Numbered from the stretch's first letter, positions 8,511 through 18,090 are shown. The stretch is 64,000 bases of DNA from Algorimicrobium algoritergicola (GCF_008086165.1 NZ_VSKL01000001.1:1223068-1287067), one strand, 5' to 3'. The notes: a model not told the origin generated them from the sequence alone. Translations and numbers: made by a program.

Positions 8511-9668
8511 TTATTCTTTAACAATTTTAATAGTTTGCTTTTTACCTTCAGCCGAAATATTCATAAAGTAAATACCATTGCTTAATGTTGATACATTAAT
8601 TGTATTATTTATAATATTTGCTTCATTTACTTGTAACACACGTTGACCTAATTGATTAATTACTTCAACGGTATTAATGTTTAAAGTCGTTTTAATAGTG
8701 ACATTGTTGTTGACTGGGTTTGGGTAAACTGAAAACAATTCAAGCGTTTTTGTGTCAACAGATAAAGCTGGATCTACTTCTGTTGTAAAACTCCATATGC
8801 TAGATCCCACTGCTTCTCCAGCAAGATTTTTAGCAATTACTTGCCAGAAGTATTCTGTAGAGTAATCCATACCGGTAATATTTACCATATCATTTGGTGT
8901 ATTCCCTAGTAAATTAAGATTATTAGCGGCATCACCTAAATAAATATCATAAGAAGTTGCAGCATCGCCAGTAGTAGCTGGCTCCCAATCAAAAGCAACT
9001 AGAAAATTACTAGCACTGTTATCTATAACCACATCAACCGCTCCGTCTGCCGGTGTTGGTGTTATTGCTGGATTTGGAACAGAACCTGTTGGCTGCTGAA
9101 CCATTACATTGTCTAATGTCCAATAATAAGACCAGTCGCCTACCCATCTAAATCTAACTTGTGCATTAGTTACACCAGCTAATTCAGCAGAAACATCAAT
9201 TGTTACAGCGCCAAGAGTAAAATAGTCAGGCGCAGGTACTGTAGTCTCATCATAAACAGCAACTTGTACCCATGATGTACCATTATACACTTCTACATAA
9301 CCTTCTCCGCCATATTCTGTAAGAATAAGATGATTAAAAGTTAATTTTATCACGGTTAATGCTGAACAATCAAAAGCAGGACTTATTAAAGCCGCATTTT
9401 CTGGTGCACTATCATTACCATAAGCATCACTATTGAACATTGGATAGCTGCCAGAAAATCCAGCCGCACTGTATAAAACATCATTTGCCGCACCGAAGAA
9501 TGGCGCTTCTCCACCTGTTTCAAAAGTCCAAACGCCTCCAGCTGCTAAATCCGTGTTAGACCAACCTGTTGGTGTAGAAAGACCAGCATTAAAATTTTCG
9601 TCTAAAACAACCTGTCCAAAAGAAAAGGAAATAGACAATAGAAATAAAAATAAAGTAATTTTTTTCAT
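8511..9668 (-). CDS. Secreted protein: anchor-J, Fn3-like, type IX sorting tail
   Basis: A 385-residue exported protein. The ATG at 9668 gives a clean signal peptide (MKKITLFLFLLSISFSFGQ); the longer frame would add 22 residues before it. Residues about 20-200 form a choice-of-anchor J-like jelly roll with many aromatics. Residues about 205-300 resemble a fibronectin III-like fold (PADGAVDV, then YFWQVIAKN and WSFTT). The C-terminal 75 residues are a type A type IX sorting domain (FSVYPNPVNN, then LSNGIYFMNI and a basic end). It is probably a cell-surface or released adhesin or binding protein and has its own terminator. Confidence 0.87.
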   Translation of the reverse strand: MKKITLFLFLLSISFSFGQVVLDENFNAGLSTPTGWSNTDLAAGGVWTFETGGEAPFFGAANDVLYSAAGFSGSYPMFNSDAYGNDSAPENAALISPAFDCSALTVIKLTFNHLILTEYGGEGYVEVYNGTSWVQVAVYDETTVPAPDYFTLGAVTIDVSAELAGVTNAQVRFRWVGDWSYYWTLDNVMVQQPTGSVPNPAITPTPADGAVDVVIDNSASNFLVAFDWEPATTGDAATSYDIYLGDAANNLNLLGNTPNDMVNITGMDYSTEYFWQVIAKNLAGEAVGSSIWSFTTEVDPALSVDTKTLELFSVYPNPVNNNVTIKTTLNINTVEVINQLGQRVLQVNEANIINNTINVSTLSNGIYFMNISAEGKKQTIKIVKE

Positions 9669-9996
9669 GTTTGTTAATTTTAATTTTAAAAAAAAGTTAA
9701 CGCCAAAGGTATTGTTTATTTTCACAAATCCCATAAGATTTAGGCTACAAAATAAATTTCTAAAAAGCTACTCGAATCCTTTTATTGAAAGGCCTGTATC
9801 AGGAAAGCAGGAGTTCACTGATTTCGTGTTAGTTATGCCGTTTTTATTTAAGATTTGGGTTCTAACCTTCAAATTCAAAACACCCTTAACGGACAGTTGT
9901 TATGGAATATTTTAAATATGTGTCTACCAGAATCAATGTTAGTTTTTCACAGGCTTTTTTAGTAATTTCGCCATTCCACAATAGCCATATTTGCTT
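9669..9996. other. Gene-free stretch before polyprenyl synthase gene
   Basis: This 328-base divergent spacer holds a minus-strand -7 box (9704-9711) for the surface-protein gene. A 120-codon frame crosses it but overlaps that gene's start antisense and resembles nothing. No RNA gene is seen. Confidence 0.6.
9704..9711 (-). promoter_or_regulatory. -7 box of surface-protein gene
   Basis: On the minus strand this reads TACCTTTG, an exact TAnnTTTG match 36 bases upstream of the start codon at 9668. The -33 element is not clear. Confidence 0.55.
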
Positions 9997-10974
9997 TTGA
10001 AAATAGTAGAACAAATAAAACAGCCGGTAGATTATGAAATGGAACTTTTCGAACAAAAGTTTCAGTTGGCTATGTCTTCTAAAGTGGCGCTGCTAAATAG
10101 GATTACCCATTATCTTGTTAATAGAAAAGGAAAACAAATGCGACCTATGTTTGTGTTTTTGGTTGCTAAAATGGTTTCCAATGGCGAAGTTAGTGAGCGT
10201 ACATATCGTGGTGCATCCGTTATAGAATTGATTCATACAGCAACTTTGGTTCATGATGATGTGGTGGATGATAGTAATAGACGACGTGGTTTTTTCTCTA
10301 TAAATGCGCTTTGGAAAAATAAAATTGCCGTTTTAGTTGGCGACTACCTGTTATCCAAAGGTTTATTACTCTCTATTGATAATAATGATTTCGACTTATT
10401 GAAAATCATTTCTATTGCTGTACGTGAAATGAGTGAAGGTGAATTGCTTCAAATAGAAAAAGCCCGAAAACTCGATATTACCGAAGCTATTTATTATGAA
10501 ATTATCCGTCAAAAAACTGCAACTTTAATTGCAGCTTGTTGCAGCTTGGGTGCCGCATCAGTAAAACCAGATTCAGATCATGTAGAACGTATGCGTAAAT
10601 TTGGAGAGCTTATTGGTATGGCGTTTCAAATTAAAGATGATTTGTTTGATTATGGTACCGAGAAAATTGGTAAACCTACAGGTATTGATATTAAGGAACA
10701 AAAAATGACCTTGCCCTTAATTTATGTTCTGAATACCGTTTCTAAAAAGGATAAAAATTGGATTATCAATTCCATAAAAAATCATAATAAAGATAAAAGA
10801 AGGGTAAACGAAGTCATTGCATTTGTTAAAGAAAACGGTGGTTTAGATTATGCCATTGTTAAAATGAAAGCCTTTCAAGAGGAAGCTTTACAAATACTTA
10901 ATACCTATCCCAAATCCGATTTTCGCGATTCATTAGAACTTATGGTGAATTACGTTATTCAACGCAAAAAATAA
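9997..10974 (+). CDS. Polyprenyl diphosphate synthase
   Basis: A trans-prenyltransferase that condenses isopentenyl diphosphate units into an all-trans chain, probably for menaquinone. Its 325 residues contain the first Asp-rich motif HDDVVDD, the following RRG, and the second motif FQIKDDLFD. The KGKQMRP stretch is the family N-terminal signature. The start is taken as the TTG at 9997 (protein MKIVEQIKQP); another TTG lies two codons upstream and there is no ATG at a sensible distance. Product chain length cannot be read with confidence. Confidence 0.88.
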   Translation: MKIVEQIKQPVDYEMELFEQKFQLAMSSKVALLNRITHYLVNRKGKQMRPMFVFLVAKMVSNGEVSERTYRGASVIELIHTATLVHDDVVDDSNRRRGFFSINALWKNKIAVLVGDYLLSKGLLLSIDNNDFDLLKIISIAVREMSEGELLQIEKARKLDITEAIYYEIIRQKTATLIAACCSLGAASVKPDSDHVERMRKFGELIGMAFQIKDDLFDYGTEKIGKPTGIDIKEQKMTLPLIYVLNTVSKKDKNWIINSIKNHNKDKRRVNEVIAFVKENGGLDYAIVKMKAFQEEALQILNTYPKSDFRDSLELMVNYVIQRKK

Positions 10975-11036
10975 ATTTTTTTTAGCGTCAGGCAACCTTT
11001 AGTATAAAATTTGCGTCTTTATTAATAGAAGCTCTA

Positions 11037-11618
11037 ATGAAAGCAATTTTGAAGGTTATTCAACTACATAAAAATAATACGACCCTTATTAAAAAGGCGG
11101 CTAAAAATGATCGCGAAGCGCAACAGGTGCTTTTTGATACTCATGCGCCTAAAATGTTAAGCGTTTGCAGATATTATGTAAAAGATTTCCAAAAAGCCGA
11201 AGAGGTCATGCTCAACGGATTCCTTAAAGCATTTACACATTTAAAACAATTTCAGGACACAGGAAGTTTTGAAGGTTGGTTGCGAAAAATAATGGTTCGT
11301 GAAGCTATTTCTTATTTGCGTCAAGCTAAAAAAATTGAATTTCCAGTAGATGATTTAGAATCTAACCAATACCAAGAAAGTTATAATAATGTGCATAGCA
11401 ATATGGATGTGGCTCAAATTCAACAATTAATTGATGAGCTTCCCGAAGGTTATAAAATAGTTTTTGTTATGTATGCTATTGAAGGCTACAAACATCAAGA
11501 AATTGCAGATATGCTTAGCATTACGGAAGGCACCTCTAAATCACAATTATTTAAAGCACGAAAGCAACTTCAACAACAATTACAAGTACTTAATTCATCG
11601 CATTATGGCACCAAATAA
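11037..11618 (+). CDS. ECF-type RNA polymerase sigma factor
   Basis: A 193-residue extracytoplasmic-function sigma factor. Region 2 spans about residues 30-100 (FDTHAPKMLSVCRYYV, then FLKAFTHLKQF and GWLRKIMVREAISYLR). Region 4 (about 130-180) holds the helix-turn-helix YKHQEIADMLSITEGTSKS. The next gene starts inside its last codons (overlap 11605-11618), so the two are translationally coupled. The neighbour has one membrane segment and may act as the anti-sigma factor. The promoter set controlled is unknown. Confidence 0.9.
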   Translation: MKAILKVIQLHKNNTTLIKKAAKNDREAQQVLFDTHAPKMLSVCRYYVKDFQKAEEVMLNGFLKAFTHLKQFQDTGSFEGWLRKIMVREAISYLRQAKKIEFPVDDLESNQYQESYNNVHSNMDVAQIQQLIDELPEGYKIVFVMYAIEGYKHQEIADMLSITEGTSKSQLFKARKQLQQQLQVLNSSHYGTK

Positions 11619-12375
11619 ATTTGAAAATAATATAAAGAAAACATTGGAGGAACGTCAAATTCAACCGTCTTCTAATGCTTGGAATCAGTTATCGGATTCA
11701 TTGGATAAACAGAATAAAAAATCATCAAATACATATATCTGGTTTATGGGTATTGCAGCAAGTATTATTGGTTTGTTGTTTGTGGTGAATACTTTTCAGC
11801 CTTTTCAAGAAATAGAAAACACATCAAATCCAGTGGTAGTCGAAACATCTTCTGAAAATAATCTGGAGATTGATTCCAAAGTAGAAACAACAAAAATGGT
11901 TACTATCTCTGAAGAAGAGAATAAAAGCCTAGTTGAAAATTTAGCGACGGATATTCCCACTAACAATCAAACGTCAAAAAGACAAAAAGTATCAGCTAAA
12001 CGTTATACATCGGTTGATAAAAATGAAGCGCGTGAAATGACTACAAATAATACGAATGTAGTCGAAAAAATATCTAATAAATCTAAACAAATAATTAACA
12101 ATAATACATCTGAAAATACGATAGCCCAAAGCGAAGTTTCCAACGTGATTGTTGATTCCGATTTAAATTCGGAAGTAGATGCCTTGTTGAAACAAGCAAC
12201 ATCCAAGGTTTCGTCTGTTTCAGGTTCAGAAGAAACAGACTATAATATTAACCCAAATAATTTATTAGAAGACGTGGAAATGGATTTGGAAAAATCATTT
12301 CGAGATAAAGTTTTTGAAACAATAAAAACAAACTTCACCATTGTAAAAACAGCGGTTGCCGACCGTAATAATTAA
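11605..12375 (+). CDS. Single-pass membrane protein, candidate anti-sigma factor
   Basis: A 256-residue protein of unrecognised family. The ATG at 11605 overlaps the sigma-factor stop by 14 bases. Residues 1-40 are soluble and presumably cytoplasmic (MAPNKFENNIKKTLEERQIQ). About residues 47-65 form one hydrophobic segment (IWFMGIAASIIGLLFVV). The rest is a long Ser/Thr/Asn/Lys-rich, low-complexity periplasmic part with no clear domain. Topology and gene order resemble sigma/anti-sigma pairs, but no zinc motif or known anti-sigma domain is visible, so that role is an inference from position. Confidence 0.65.
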   Translation: MAPNKFENNIKKTLEERQIQPSSNAWNQLSDSLDKQNKKSSNTYIWFMGIAASIIGLLFVVNTFQPFQEIENTSNPVVVETSSENNLEIDSKVETTKMVTISEEENKSLVENLATDIPTNNQTSKRQKVSAKRYTSVDKNEAREMTTNNTNVVEKISNKSKQIINNNTSENTIAQSEVSNVIVDSDLNSEVDALLKQATSKVSSVSGSEETDYNINPNNLLEDVEMDLEKSFRDKVFETIKTNFTIVKTAVADRNN

Positions 12376-12403
12376 TAATTCATCAATTTCAAATCAAACA
12401 GTT

Positions 12404-13483
12404 ATGCAAAACAGTATCAAGTATTTAGTAGGCTTTATGCTCACCTGTGTCGTATATGTTAATTACGCACAAGAAGTAAATAACAGCGAAAAAATTGAAC
12501 AGCTCGAGAACCAGAAAACGCTAGTTCAAAATGAAGAAAAAGAGCAGTTAAAACAAGCCGTAGAAGCTATTAATGTCCGCTTGGATAATAAGGAAATTTC
12601 TTATGAAGAAGCTTCCAAATTAAAATCAGCTGCGGCGGAAAAACATGCTTTAAATATTGAAAACAGATTAGCAATTATTGATAATCGTAAGGCATTATTA
12701 GAACGTAATGCATATGTTACACAGGATACTGGCGCTAATCTAGACGGTTTTACACTCGAAATTGGAAAAAATAAAGATTCTGATGAATACGACTTAAAGA
12801 GTATTTATATTGGCCCAAAAACAAAAAAGAAACCTGTTGTTTATGACCGAAGAACTACGAGCGATTTAGTATTTGCCATCGGGTTTAATAATGCTATTAT
12901 TGATGGGCAATCCTTAAACGATTCCCCATATAAAATAGGCGGTTCAGGATTTGTGGAATTAGGTTGGGCTTGGAAAACACGTATTTTTGAAAACACGAAT
13001 GCCGTTCGTTTTAAATACGGTTTATCTGTGCAATGGAATAAATTAGACATTAAAGATAATTTGTATTTCACGGAAGAAAATGACGTGGTTACACTGGAAG
13101 AGCACCCACTAAACTTAAGTAAATCGAAATTTAGAACAACCAATTTGGTCATTCCAATGCATTTTGAATTTGGACCATCTAAAAAAATAGAACGTGATGA
13201 TTACTTTAGATATTCTACTTATAAGAAATTCAAATTCGGAATAGGAGGTTATGGTGGTATTGTCATGCAGTCCTTACAAAAATTAAAGTATGATGAAAAT
13301 GGCAGTAAGCAAAAAGATAAATTTAAGGATTACAACACCAATAATTTTGTGTACGGTTTAAGTAGTTATGTGTCTTGGGGAAATGTTGGTATTTATGCTA
13401 AATATGATCTATCAACCATATTTAAAGATCAAGCCATTGATCAAAACAATATTTCATTAGGATTGCGCTTTGATATGGATTAG
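12404..13483 (+). CDS. Exported protein, predicted outer-membrane beta-barrel
   Basis: A 359-residue protein with a signal peptide (about residues 1-22, ending YAQ). Residues 23-110 form a charged coiled-coil-like segment rich in Glu and Lys (EKIEQLENQKTLVQNEEKEQ). The remainder has alternating aromatic/glycine strands (GSGFVELGWAWKTRIF, and a C-terminal NNISLGLRFDMD) typical of a small outer-membrane barrel. I chose the ATG at 12404 because it opens the signal peptide. It is third in the sigma-factor cluster, suggesting an envelope-linked circuit, and is followed by a terminator. The family is not recognised. Confidence 0.65.
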   Translation: MQNSIKYLVGFMLTCVVYVNYAQEVNNSEKIEQLENQKTLVQNEEKEQLKQAVEAINVRLDNKEISYEEASKLKSAAAEKHALNIENRLAIIDNRKALLERNAYVTQDTGANLDGFTLEIGKNKDSDEYDLKSIYIGPKTKKKPVVYDRRTTSDLVFAIGFNNAIIDGQSLNDSPYKIGGSGFVELGWAWKTRIFENTNAVRFKYGLSVQWNKLDIKDNLYFTEENDVVTLEEHPLNLSKSKFRTTNLVIPMHFEFGPSKKIERDDYFRYSTYKKFKFGIGGYGGIVMQSLQKLKYDENGSKQKDKFKDYNTNNFVYGLSSYVSWGNVGIYAKYDLSTIFKDQAIDQNNISLGLRFDMD

Positions 13484-13507
13484 ATATAAGTGTTATTTGA
13501 ATTAGTA

Positions 13508-13538
13508 AAAAAGGCTTCAATGTAATTGAAGCCTTTTT
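13508..13538. terminator. Bidirectional terminator between convergent genes
   Basis: The stem AAAAAGGCTTCAAT / ATTGAAGCCTTTTT has a three-base loop and separates the sigma-factor cluster from the S15 peptidase. Confidence 0.87.
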
Positions 13539-13546
13539 GTTTGTTG

Positions 13547-15376
13547 TTATTTAATTGCTTTTTCCAAAGCATCTTTACCGCCAACTATTGGAAGTTGTAA
13601 CGTTGTATTATCTAAATCAATAGTTAATTCCGTTCCAGGTTTTGGCAATATGGTGTATTGATTATCACTAGAAAAAATCATTAATCCAATTTGTTGTCCT
13701 TTAGGAATAACTTGATCATCTGGTTGTAAATCGAAATTTACAGTATAAAACTTACCGGGTTTCAATGGTTCACTCTCGGAAATAGATTTATGGTTCTGAG
13801 GGTCTGCCCAACCACGCGTTATAATGTTGTCCGTAATTTTTGCGCCTTTTTCTCCATTCCAAGGTAAAGACACTAACCAAACAGATAAATTGGCTGCCGG
13901 TTTACTGCTAGCAAGCGTAACGGATATTTTGGCTAAACCAGAAATATGTAAGTCTTCCGTTAAAGTTGGTAATGCGTATAATAACCTGTTTTTAGATTCC
14001 GTTGCTTGTGCTAAATCTATTCCCGAAACTGTTGCGTCATCAACCACTATTTCGTGTCCTTGTTTTTTTGCTGCTATAGGTGTTAAACGACCTGCAGTCA
14101 TGCCACCTTTTCCTAAATGAAGTGTTACATCCTTGGCATCAGGATTTGGATAATCTTCATAAGCAGTAGGTTCTTGTCTGTCGTCATTTTCACGAACAAT
14201 CCATGCTTTCGCATCATTTTCTACACCATTATCAACACCATGTAAATAATGTGTAAACCAACGATTCATCATAGACATTGGAGGTGGACCTCCATGACCA
14301 AACTGGTGATAATAAATTTGTACCGGTAATCCCATGTCTTTAGCGGCTTGATAAATCCGGTAGCTGTGTTCTGGCATCACATTCCAATCGTTAAAACCAT
14401 GAGACATCAATAAAGCGGCTTTCATAGGTTCCATCTGATTTAAATAATCACGTCCAGCCCAAAAATCATTATAATCGCCTGTTACGCGATCCATGCCATT
14501 TTTCATCTCCGTATCGCGAACCATCTTATTATTATAAGCGCGTTTTGATTCGTCACCACTATGAATAAAATCATATAACACATCAATATCTTCACCAAGA
14601 TAACCACCCGGAGAGCGTACCAAACCATTGGAACGATAATAATGATAGTAAGATGTATTTGGTGCTACAGGAATTATAGCTTCCAGACCTTCAACACCTG
14701 TTGTAGCAGCCGCCAAAGGAATAGTTCCGTTATAACTTGTTCCAGTCATACCTACTTTTCCAGTACTCCAAAATGCGTCAACGGTTTCATTACCATCTGG
14801 TGTTGTATAACCTTTAGCACGTCCATTTAACCAATCAATAACCGCTTTTGGTGCTAACGACTCATTGATGCCACCAACAGTAGGTGAGCCTTGTGATAAT
14901 CCCGTTCCGGGCGATGAGGAATGAACCACAATATAACCACGTGGAACCCACGTACGAATTTGTGAATTTGAAATAATAGGTCGTTCACCAGTACGTTTTA
15001 CCTCTACTCTGGTTCTTGGCTTTTCTACCGCTCCAAGTTCATGATTTACATTCCAGAATAAGCCATCAACTTCACCAGCAACACCAGCATAATATGGACT
15101 AGATTCATATACAATTGGTAGCTTTAAGCCTTCGGTATCGGTTTGTTTAGGTCGTGTAACTGCTACATGCATCCGGTCCATTTTACCATCACCATCGGTG
15201 TCAAAGGTAGTTTCAACCCATAGGTCATGACGAATCCAATCATCTACATTACTAAAGGCTTCAACTATTTGCGCTTCGCCATTTTCAAAAACAGGAACTG
15301 CTTTTTCTTGTGCTTGAACATTGTAAAGCCATAGAAAGCTTAATAAAACGAGAAGTGAATATGTGTTTTTTTTCAT
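13547..15376 (-). CDS. Secreted Xaa-Pro dipeptidyl-peptidase-like S15 hydrolase
   Basis: A 609-residue exported serine peptidase/esterase of family S15 that would release dipeptides with proline in second position, or hydrolyse related esters. Residues 1-23 are a signal peptide ending VQAQ. The nucleophile is Ser214 in GTSYNG. The acid is the Asp in SHGFNDWNV and the base the His in QFGHGGPP. The last 200 residues form the galactose-binding-like X-Pro C-terminal domain. Without a type IX tail it probably stays in the periplasm. It is monocistronic, convergent with the sigma-factor cluster and divergent from dnaG. Confidence 0.88.
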   Translation of the reverse strand: MKKNTYSLLVLLSFLWLYNVQAQEKAVPVFENGEAQIVEAFSNVDDWIRHDLWVETTFDTDGDGKMDRMHVAVTRPKQTDTEGLKLPIVYESSPYYAGVAGEVDGLFWNVNHELGAVEKPRTRVEVKRTGERPIISNSQIRTWVPRGYIVVHSSSPGTGLSQGSPTVGGINESLAPKAVIDWLNGRAKGYTTPDGNETVDAFWSTGKVGMTGTSYNGTIPLAAATTGVEGLEAIIPVAPNTSYYHYYRSNGLVRSPGGYLGEDIDVLYDFIHSGDESKRAYNNKMVRDTEMKNGMDRVTGDYNDFWAGRDYLNQMEPMKAALLMSHGFNDWNVMPEHSYRIYQAAKDMGLPVQIYYHQFGHGGPPPMSMMNRWFTHYLHGVDNGVENDAKAWIVRENDDRQEPTAYEDYPNPDAKDVTLHLGKGGMTAGRLTPIAAKKQGHEIVVDDATVSGIDLAQATESKNRLLYALPTLTEDLHISGLAKISVTLASSKPAANLSVWLVSLPWNGEKGAKITDNIITRGWADPQNHKSISESEPLKPGKFYTVNFDLQPDDQVIPKGQQIGLMIFSSDNQYTILPKPGTELTIDLDNTTLQLPIVGGKDALEKAIK

Positions 15377-15507
15377 AAAAATAATTTGTAAAAAATAAGT
15401 AGAACAAGTTAGCTGTTTTTATCAACAATCTCAAATTAGGGTTTGTAATAAATTTTAATTCCTATAAGTTTATAGTACTTTTACCAATCTTAAATTCACT
15501 TTGTAAA

Positions 15508-17469
15508 TTGATATCAAAATCCACCATAGACCAAGTATTTGAAACTTCTCGTGTAGAGGAGGTTATTGGCGATTTTGTACAATTGAAAAAATCGGGTAGT
15601 AATTACAAAGGTTTAAGTCCGTTTAGTGATGAACGTTCACCAAGTTTTATGGTGTCGCCAGTAAAGCAAATTTGGAAAGATTTTTCAAGTGGCAAAGGAG
15701 GGAATGCTGTGGCTTTCTTAATGGAACATGAACATTTCACCTATCCAGAGGCTATAAAATATTTAGCGAATAAATACAATATTGAAATTGAAGAAACGCA
15801 GCAGTCTAATGAGGAAAAGGAACAGGCTGATGCGCGAGAAAGTTTGTATTTAGTAAGTGAATATGCGAGCAAGTATTTTCAAAACATCTTACATAAAACA
15901 GATCAGGGAAAAGCTATTGGTTTAAGTTATTTTAAGGAACGTGGTTTTACTGAAGAGACGGTCAAGACCTTCGATTTAGGGTATTCTTTAGATGAATGGC
16001 AGGCCTTTACCGACGACGCTTTAAAAAAAGGCTATCAATTAGAATTTTTAGAAAAAACGGGTTTAACCATTGTAAAAGGCGAAAAACAATTCGATCGATT
16101 TAAAGGTCGTGTTATGTTTCCTATTCAGAGTATGAGTGGTCGCGTTTTAGGATTTGGAGGCCGTATTTTAACAAGTGATAAAAAAGCAGCCAAATACTTA
16201 AACTCACCAGAAAGTGACTTGTACCACAAGAGTAAAGTGTTATATGGTATTTTTCACGCCAAGCAAAGTATTGCTAAAGAAGATAATTGTTATTTGGTAG
16301 AAGGGTATACTGATGTTATTCAGTTTCATCAACGTGGTATTAAAAATGTTGTGTCTTCATCAGGAACGGCTTTATCGCCAGAGCAAATCCGATTAATAAA
16401 TAGGCTTACCAAAAACATTACCGTTTTGTTTGATGGTGATGCGGCAGGTTTGAGAGCTTCCCTACGTGGTATTGATTTAATCTTGGAACAAGGCATGAAT
16501 GTTAAGATTTGTACGTTTCCTGCTGGTGATGATCCAGATAGTTTTGCCAAACAAAATACATTGGAGGAAATCACCACGTATTTAGAAGATAAAGCACAAG
16601 ATTTTATTCAGTTTAAAGCATCGCTTTTGGTTAAAGAAGCAAAAAACGATCCTATAAAAAAGGCCGAAACCATCCGTGATATTGTAAACAGTATTGCAAA
16701 AATTCCAGATCGGATAAAAACGGAGATTTACATTCAGGAATGTGCCCGAATTATGGATATCAGTGAATCGGTTTTGTTTAGCACTTTGGCACAAATAACA
16801 AAAAAGGAAACCCAAGAAACTAATAAGCAGTTTAAGCAAGAGCAAAAAGCTTTTGATGTTATAAAGAATGAACAACAGTCTGCAAAAAAGGTTGATGTTC
16901 AATATGAATTAGAACGGAAAATTATTCAAATTCTCTTACTTTATGGGAATAAAACGGAAGATTTTGAAGATTTAATTCTGAAGGAAAACGATACGAATGA
17001 ATTGGTTTTGGAACCTGTAAAGCACCAAGCAAAAGTATTTGAAAAAATATATTTAGACTTACAGGAAGATGAAATGCAATTTACTAATGACACCTTCAAA
17101 GATTTATATTATACCATTATTGAAAGTTTAAATCAAAACCCAGATTTACAAATTGAGAACATAGTTAATACAGTTGAACCTTTAATGGCTTCGGAAATCA
17201 CCACTATTTTAATGGAAGACGAGCGTCATTCGCTTTCAGATTGGGAACGTAAAAATATTTTCCCAAAAGCTAAAAACACGACTGTTTCACAATTAGTTAG
17301 CGAAACTATTTTAAGTTTACGCTGTTATTTAATAGACTTGAAAGTGCGCGAATTTCAACAAGAAACGTTAAGTAATAAACTTGAAACGAACCGAAACATT
17401 TTAGAAGAAGTCAAGGATTATTCGAGTTTAAAAATGCTGCTTTCAAGAAAGCTTAATCGCGTTTTATAA
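15508..17469 (+). CDS. dnaG: DNA primase DnaG, zinc ligands missing
   Basis: Synthesises RNA primers at the replication fork. The order is the N-terminal zinc-domain fold (1-95), the RNA polymerase core with TOPRIM (VEGYTDVI near 275, then LFDGDAAG), and a C-terminal helicase-binding region (to 653). In the N-terminal domain the usual Cys, His, Cys, Cys ligands are replaced by Ser37, Ser40, Asp58 and Ser61 (LSPFSDERSPSF; KDFSSGKGG), although the fold's flanking residues are kept. The start is a TTG; the sequence from MISKSTIDQVFETSRVEEV matches usual primase N-termini. Its 3' end overlaps the convergent response-regulator gene by six bases. Confidence 0.95.
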   Translation: MISKSTIDQVFETSRVEEVIGDFVQLKKSGSNYKGLSPFSDERSPSFMVSPVKQIWKDFSSGKGGNAVAFLMEHEHFTYPEAIKYLANKYNIEIEETQQSNEEKEQADARESLYLVSEYASKYFQNILHKTDQGKAIGLSYFKERGFTEETVKTFDLGYSLDEWQAFTDDALKKGYQLEFLEKTGLTIVKGEKQFDRFKGRVMFPIQSMSGRVLGFGGRILTSDKKAAKYLNSPESDLYHKSKVLYGIFHAKQSIAKEDNCYLVEGYTDVIQFHQRGIKNVVSSSGTALSPEQIRLINRLTKNITVLFDGDAAGLRASLRGIDLILEQGMNVKICTFPAGDDPDSFAKQNTLEEITTYLEDKAQDFIQFKASLLVKEAKNDPIKKAETIRDIVNSIAKIPDRIKTEIYIQECARIMDISESVLFSTLAQITKKETQETNKQFKQEQKAFDVIKNEQQSAKKVDVQYELERKIIQILLLYGNKTEDFEDLILKENDTNELVLEPVKHQAKVFEKIYLDLQEDEMQFTNDTFKDLYYTIIESLNQNPDLQIENIVNTVEPLMASEITTILMEDERHSLSDWERKNIFPKAKNTTVSQLVSETILSLRCYLIDLKVREFQQETLSNKLETNRNILEEVKDYSSLKMLLSRKLNRVL

Positions 17470-18090
17470 CTCTAACAGTTTTGCGCGACTAATTAAATCA
17501 ACAATATTACTGACATTTAATTTTTTCATGAGTCGTGCTTTATAAGTGCTCACGGTTTTTTCATTAATGTCTAATTCTTGAGCTATTTCTTTGTTCTTAC
17601 GGCCTGAAGCTAATAGTTTTAAAACTTCAATCTCGCGCATGGAGAGCTTCTTATAATAGGAGCCAGATCTAGAACCACGTCTTTTCGAGGACATTTGCTC
17701 GGCAATGTCATTACTTAAATAAACACTTCCTTCATAAACCTTTAAAATAGCTTCTTTAATGGTCATAATATCTACACTCTTCATCAAGTAGCCTTCAGCA
17801 CCAGATTTAATGGTATTTATAGCATAAATTTCTTCTGGTTGTGCACTGAACATGATGGTTTTAACTTTCGGAAATTCTTTACGTAAACGACGCAAAGCCG
17901 TAATACCATTTAGTTTAGGTAAATCTATTTCACTTAAAATAATATCAACAGGATGTTGTTTTAGGAAGTCAAAAATGGCTTCGCCATTATTGACACCGCC
18001 TACAACTTGAATCTGTGGTGAGGTTACAAATAATAGTTCGAGCCCTTTTCTAACAATAGGGTGATTATCTACCACCAACAATTTGATCAT
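17464..18090 (-). CDS. NarL/LuxR-type response regulator, atypical receiver
   Basis: A 208-residue two-domain regulator: receiver (1-120) and LuxR-type helix-turn-helix (about 145-205, LSMREIEVLKLLASG, then NKEIAQELDINEKTVSTYK). The phosphoacceptor position carries Glu54 (ILSEIDLP) instead of Asp, and the second acidic-pocket residue is Asn9 (VVDNHP), while Asp8, the Ser switch residue and Lys (YLMKS) remain. It probably does not work by ordinary phosphorylation. No histidine kinase is adjacent. It lies between dnaG and nadE, near gldBC; its targets are unknown. Confidence 0.88.
   Translation of the reverse strand: MIKLLVVDNHPIVRKGLELLFVTSPQIQVVGGVNNGEAIFDFLKQHPVDIILSEIDLPKLNGITALRRLRKEFPKVKTIMFSAQPEEIYAINTIKSGAEGYLMKSVDIMTIKEAILKVYEGSVYLSNDIAEQMSSKRRGSRSGSYYKKLSMREIEVLKLLASGRKNKEIAQELDINEKTVSTYKARLMKKLNVSNIVDLISRAKLLEL

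Noticed and set aside
9553..9915. A 120-codon plus-strand frame before the polyprenyl synthase gene
   Set aside because: It overlaps the start of the minus-strand surface-protein gene, is low in complexity and has no recognisable domain.
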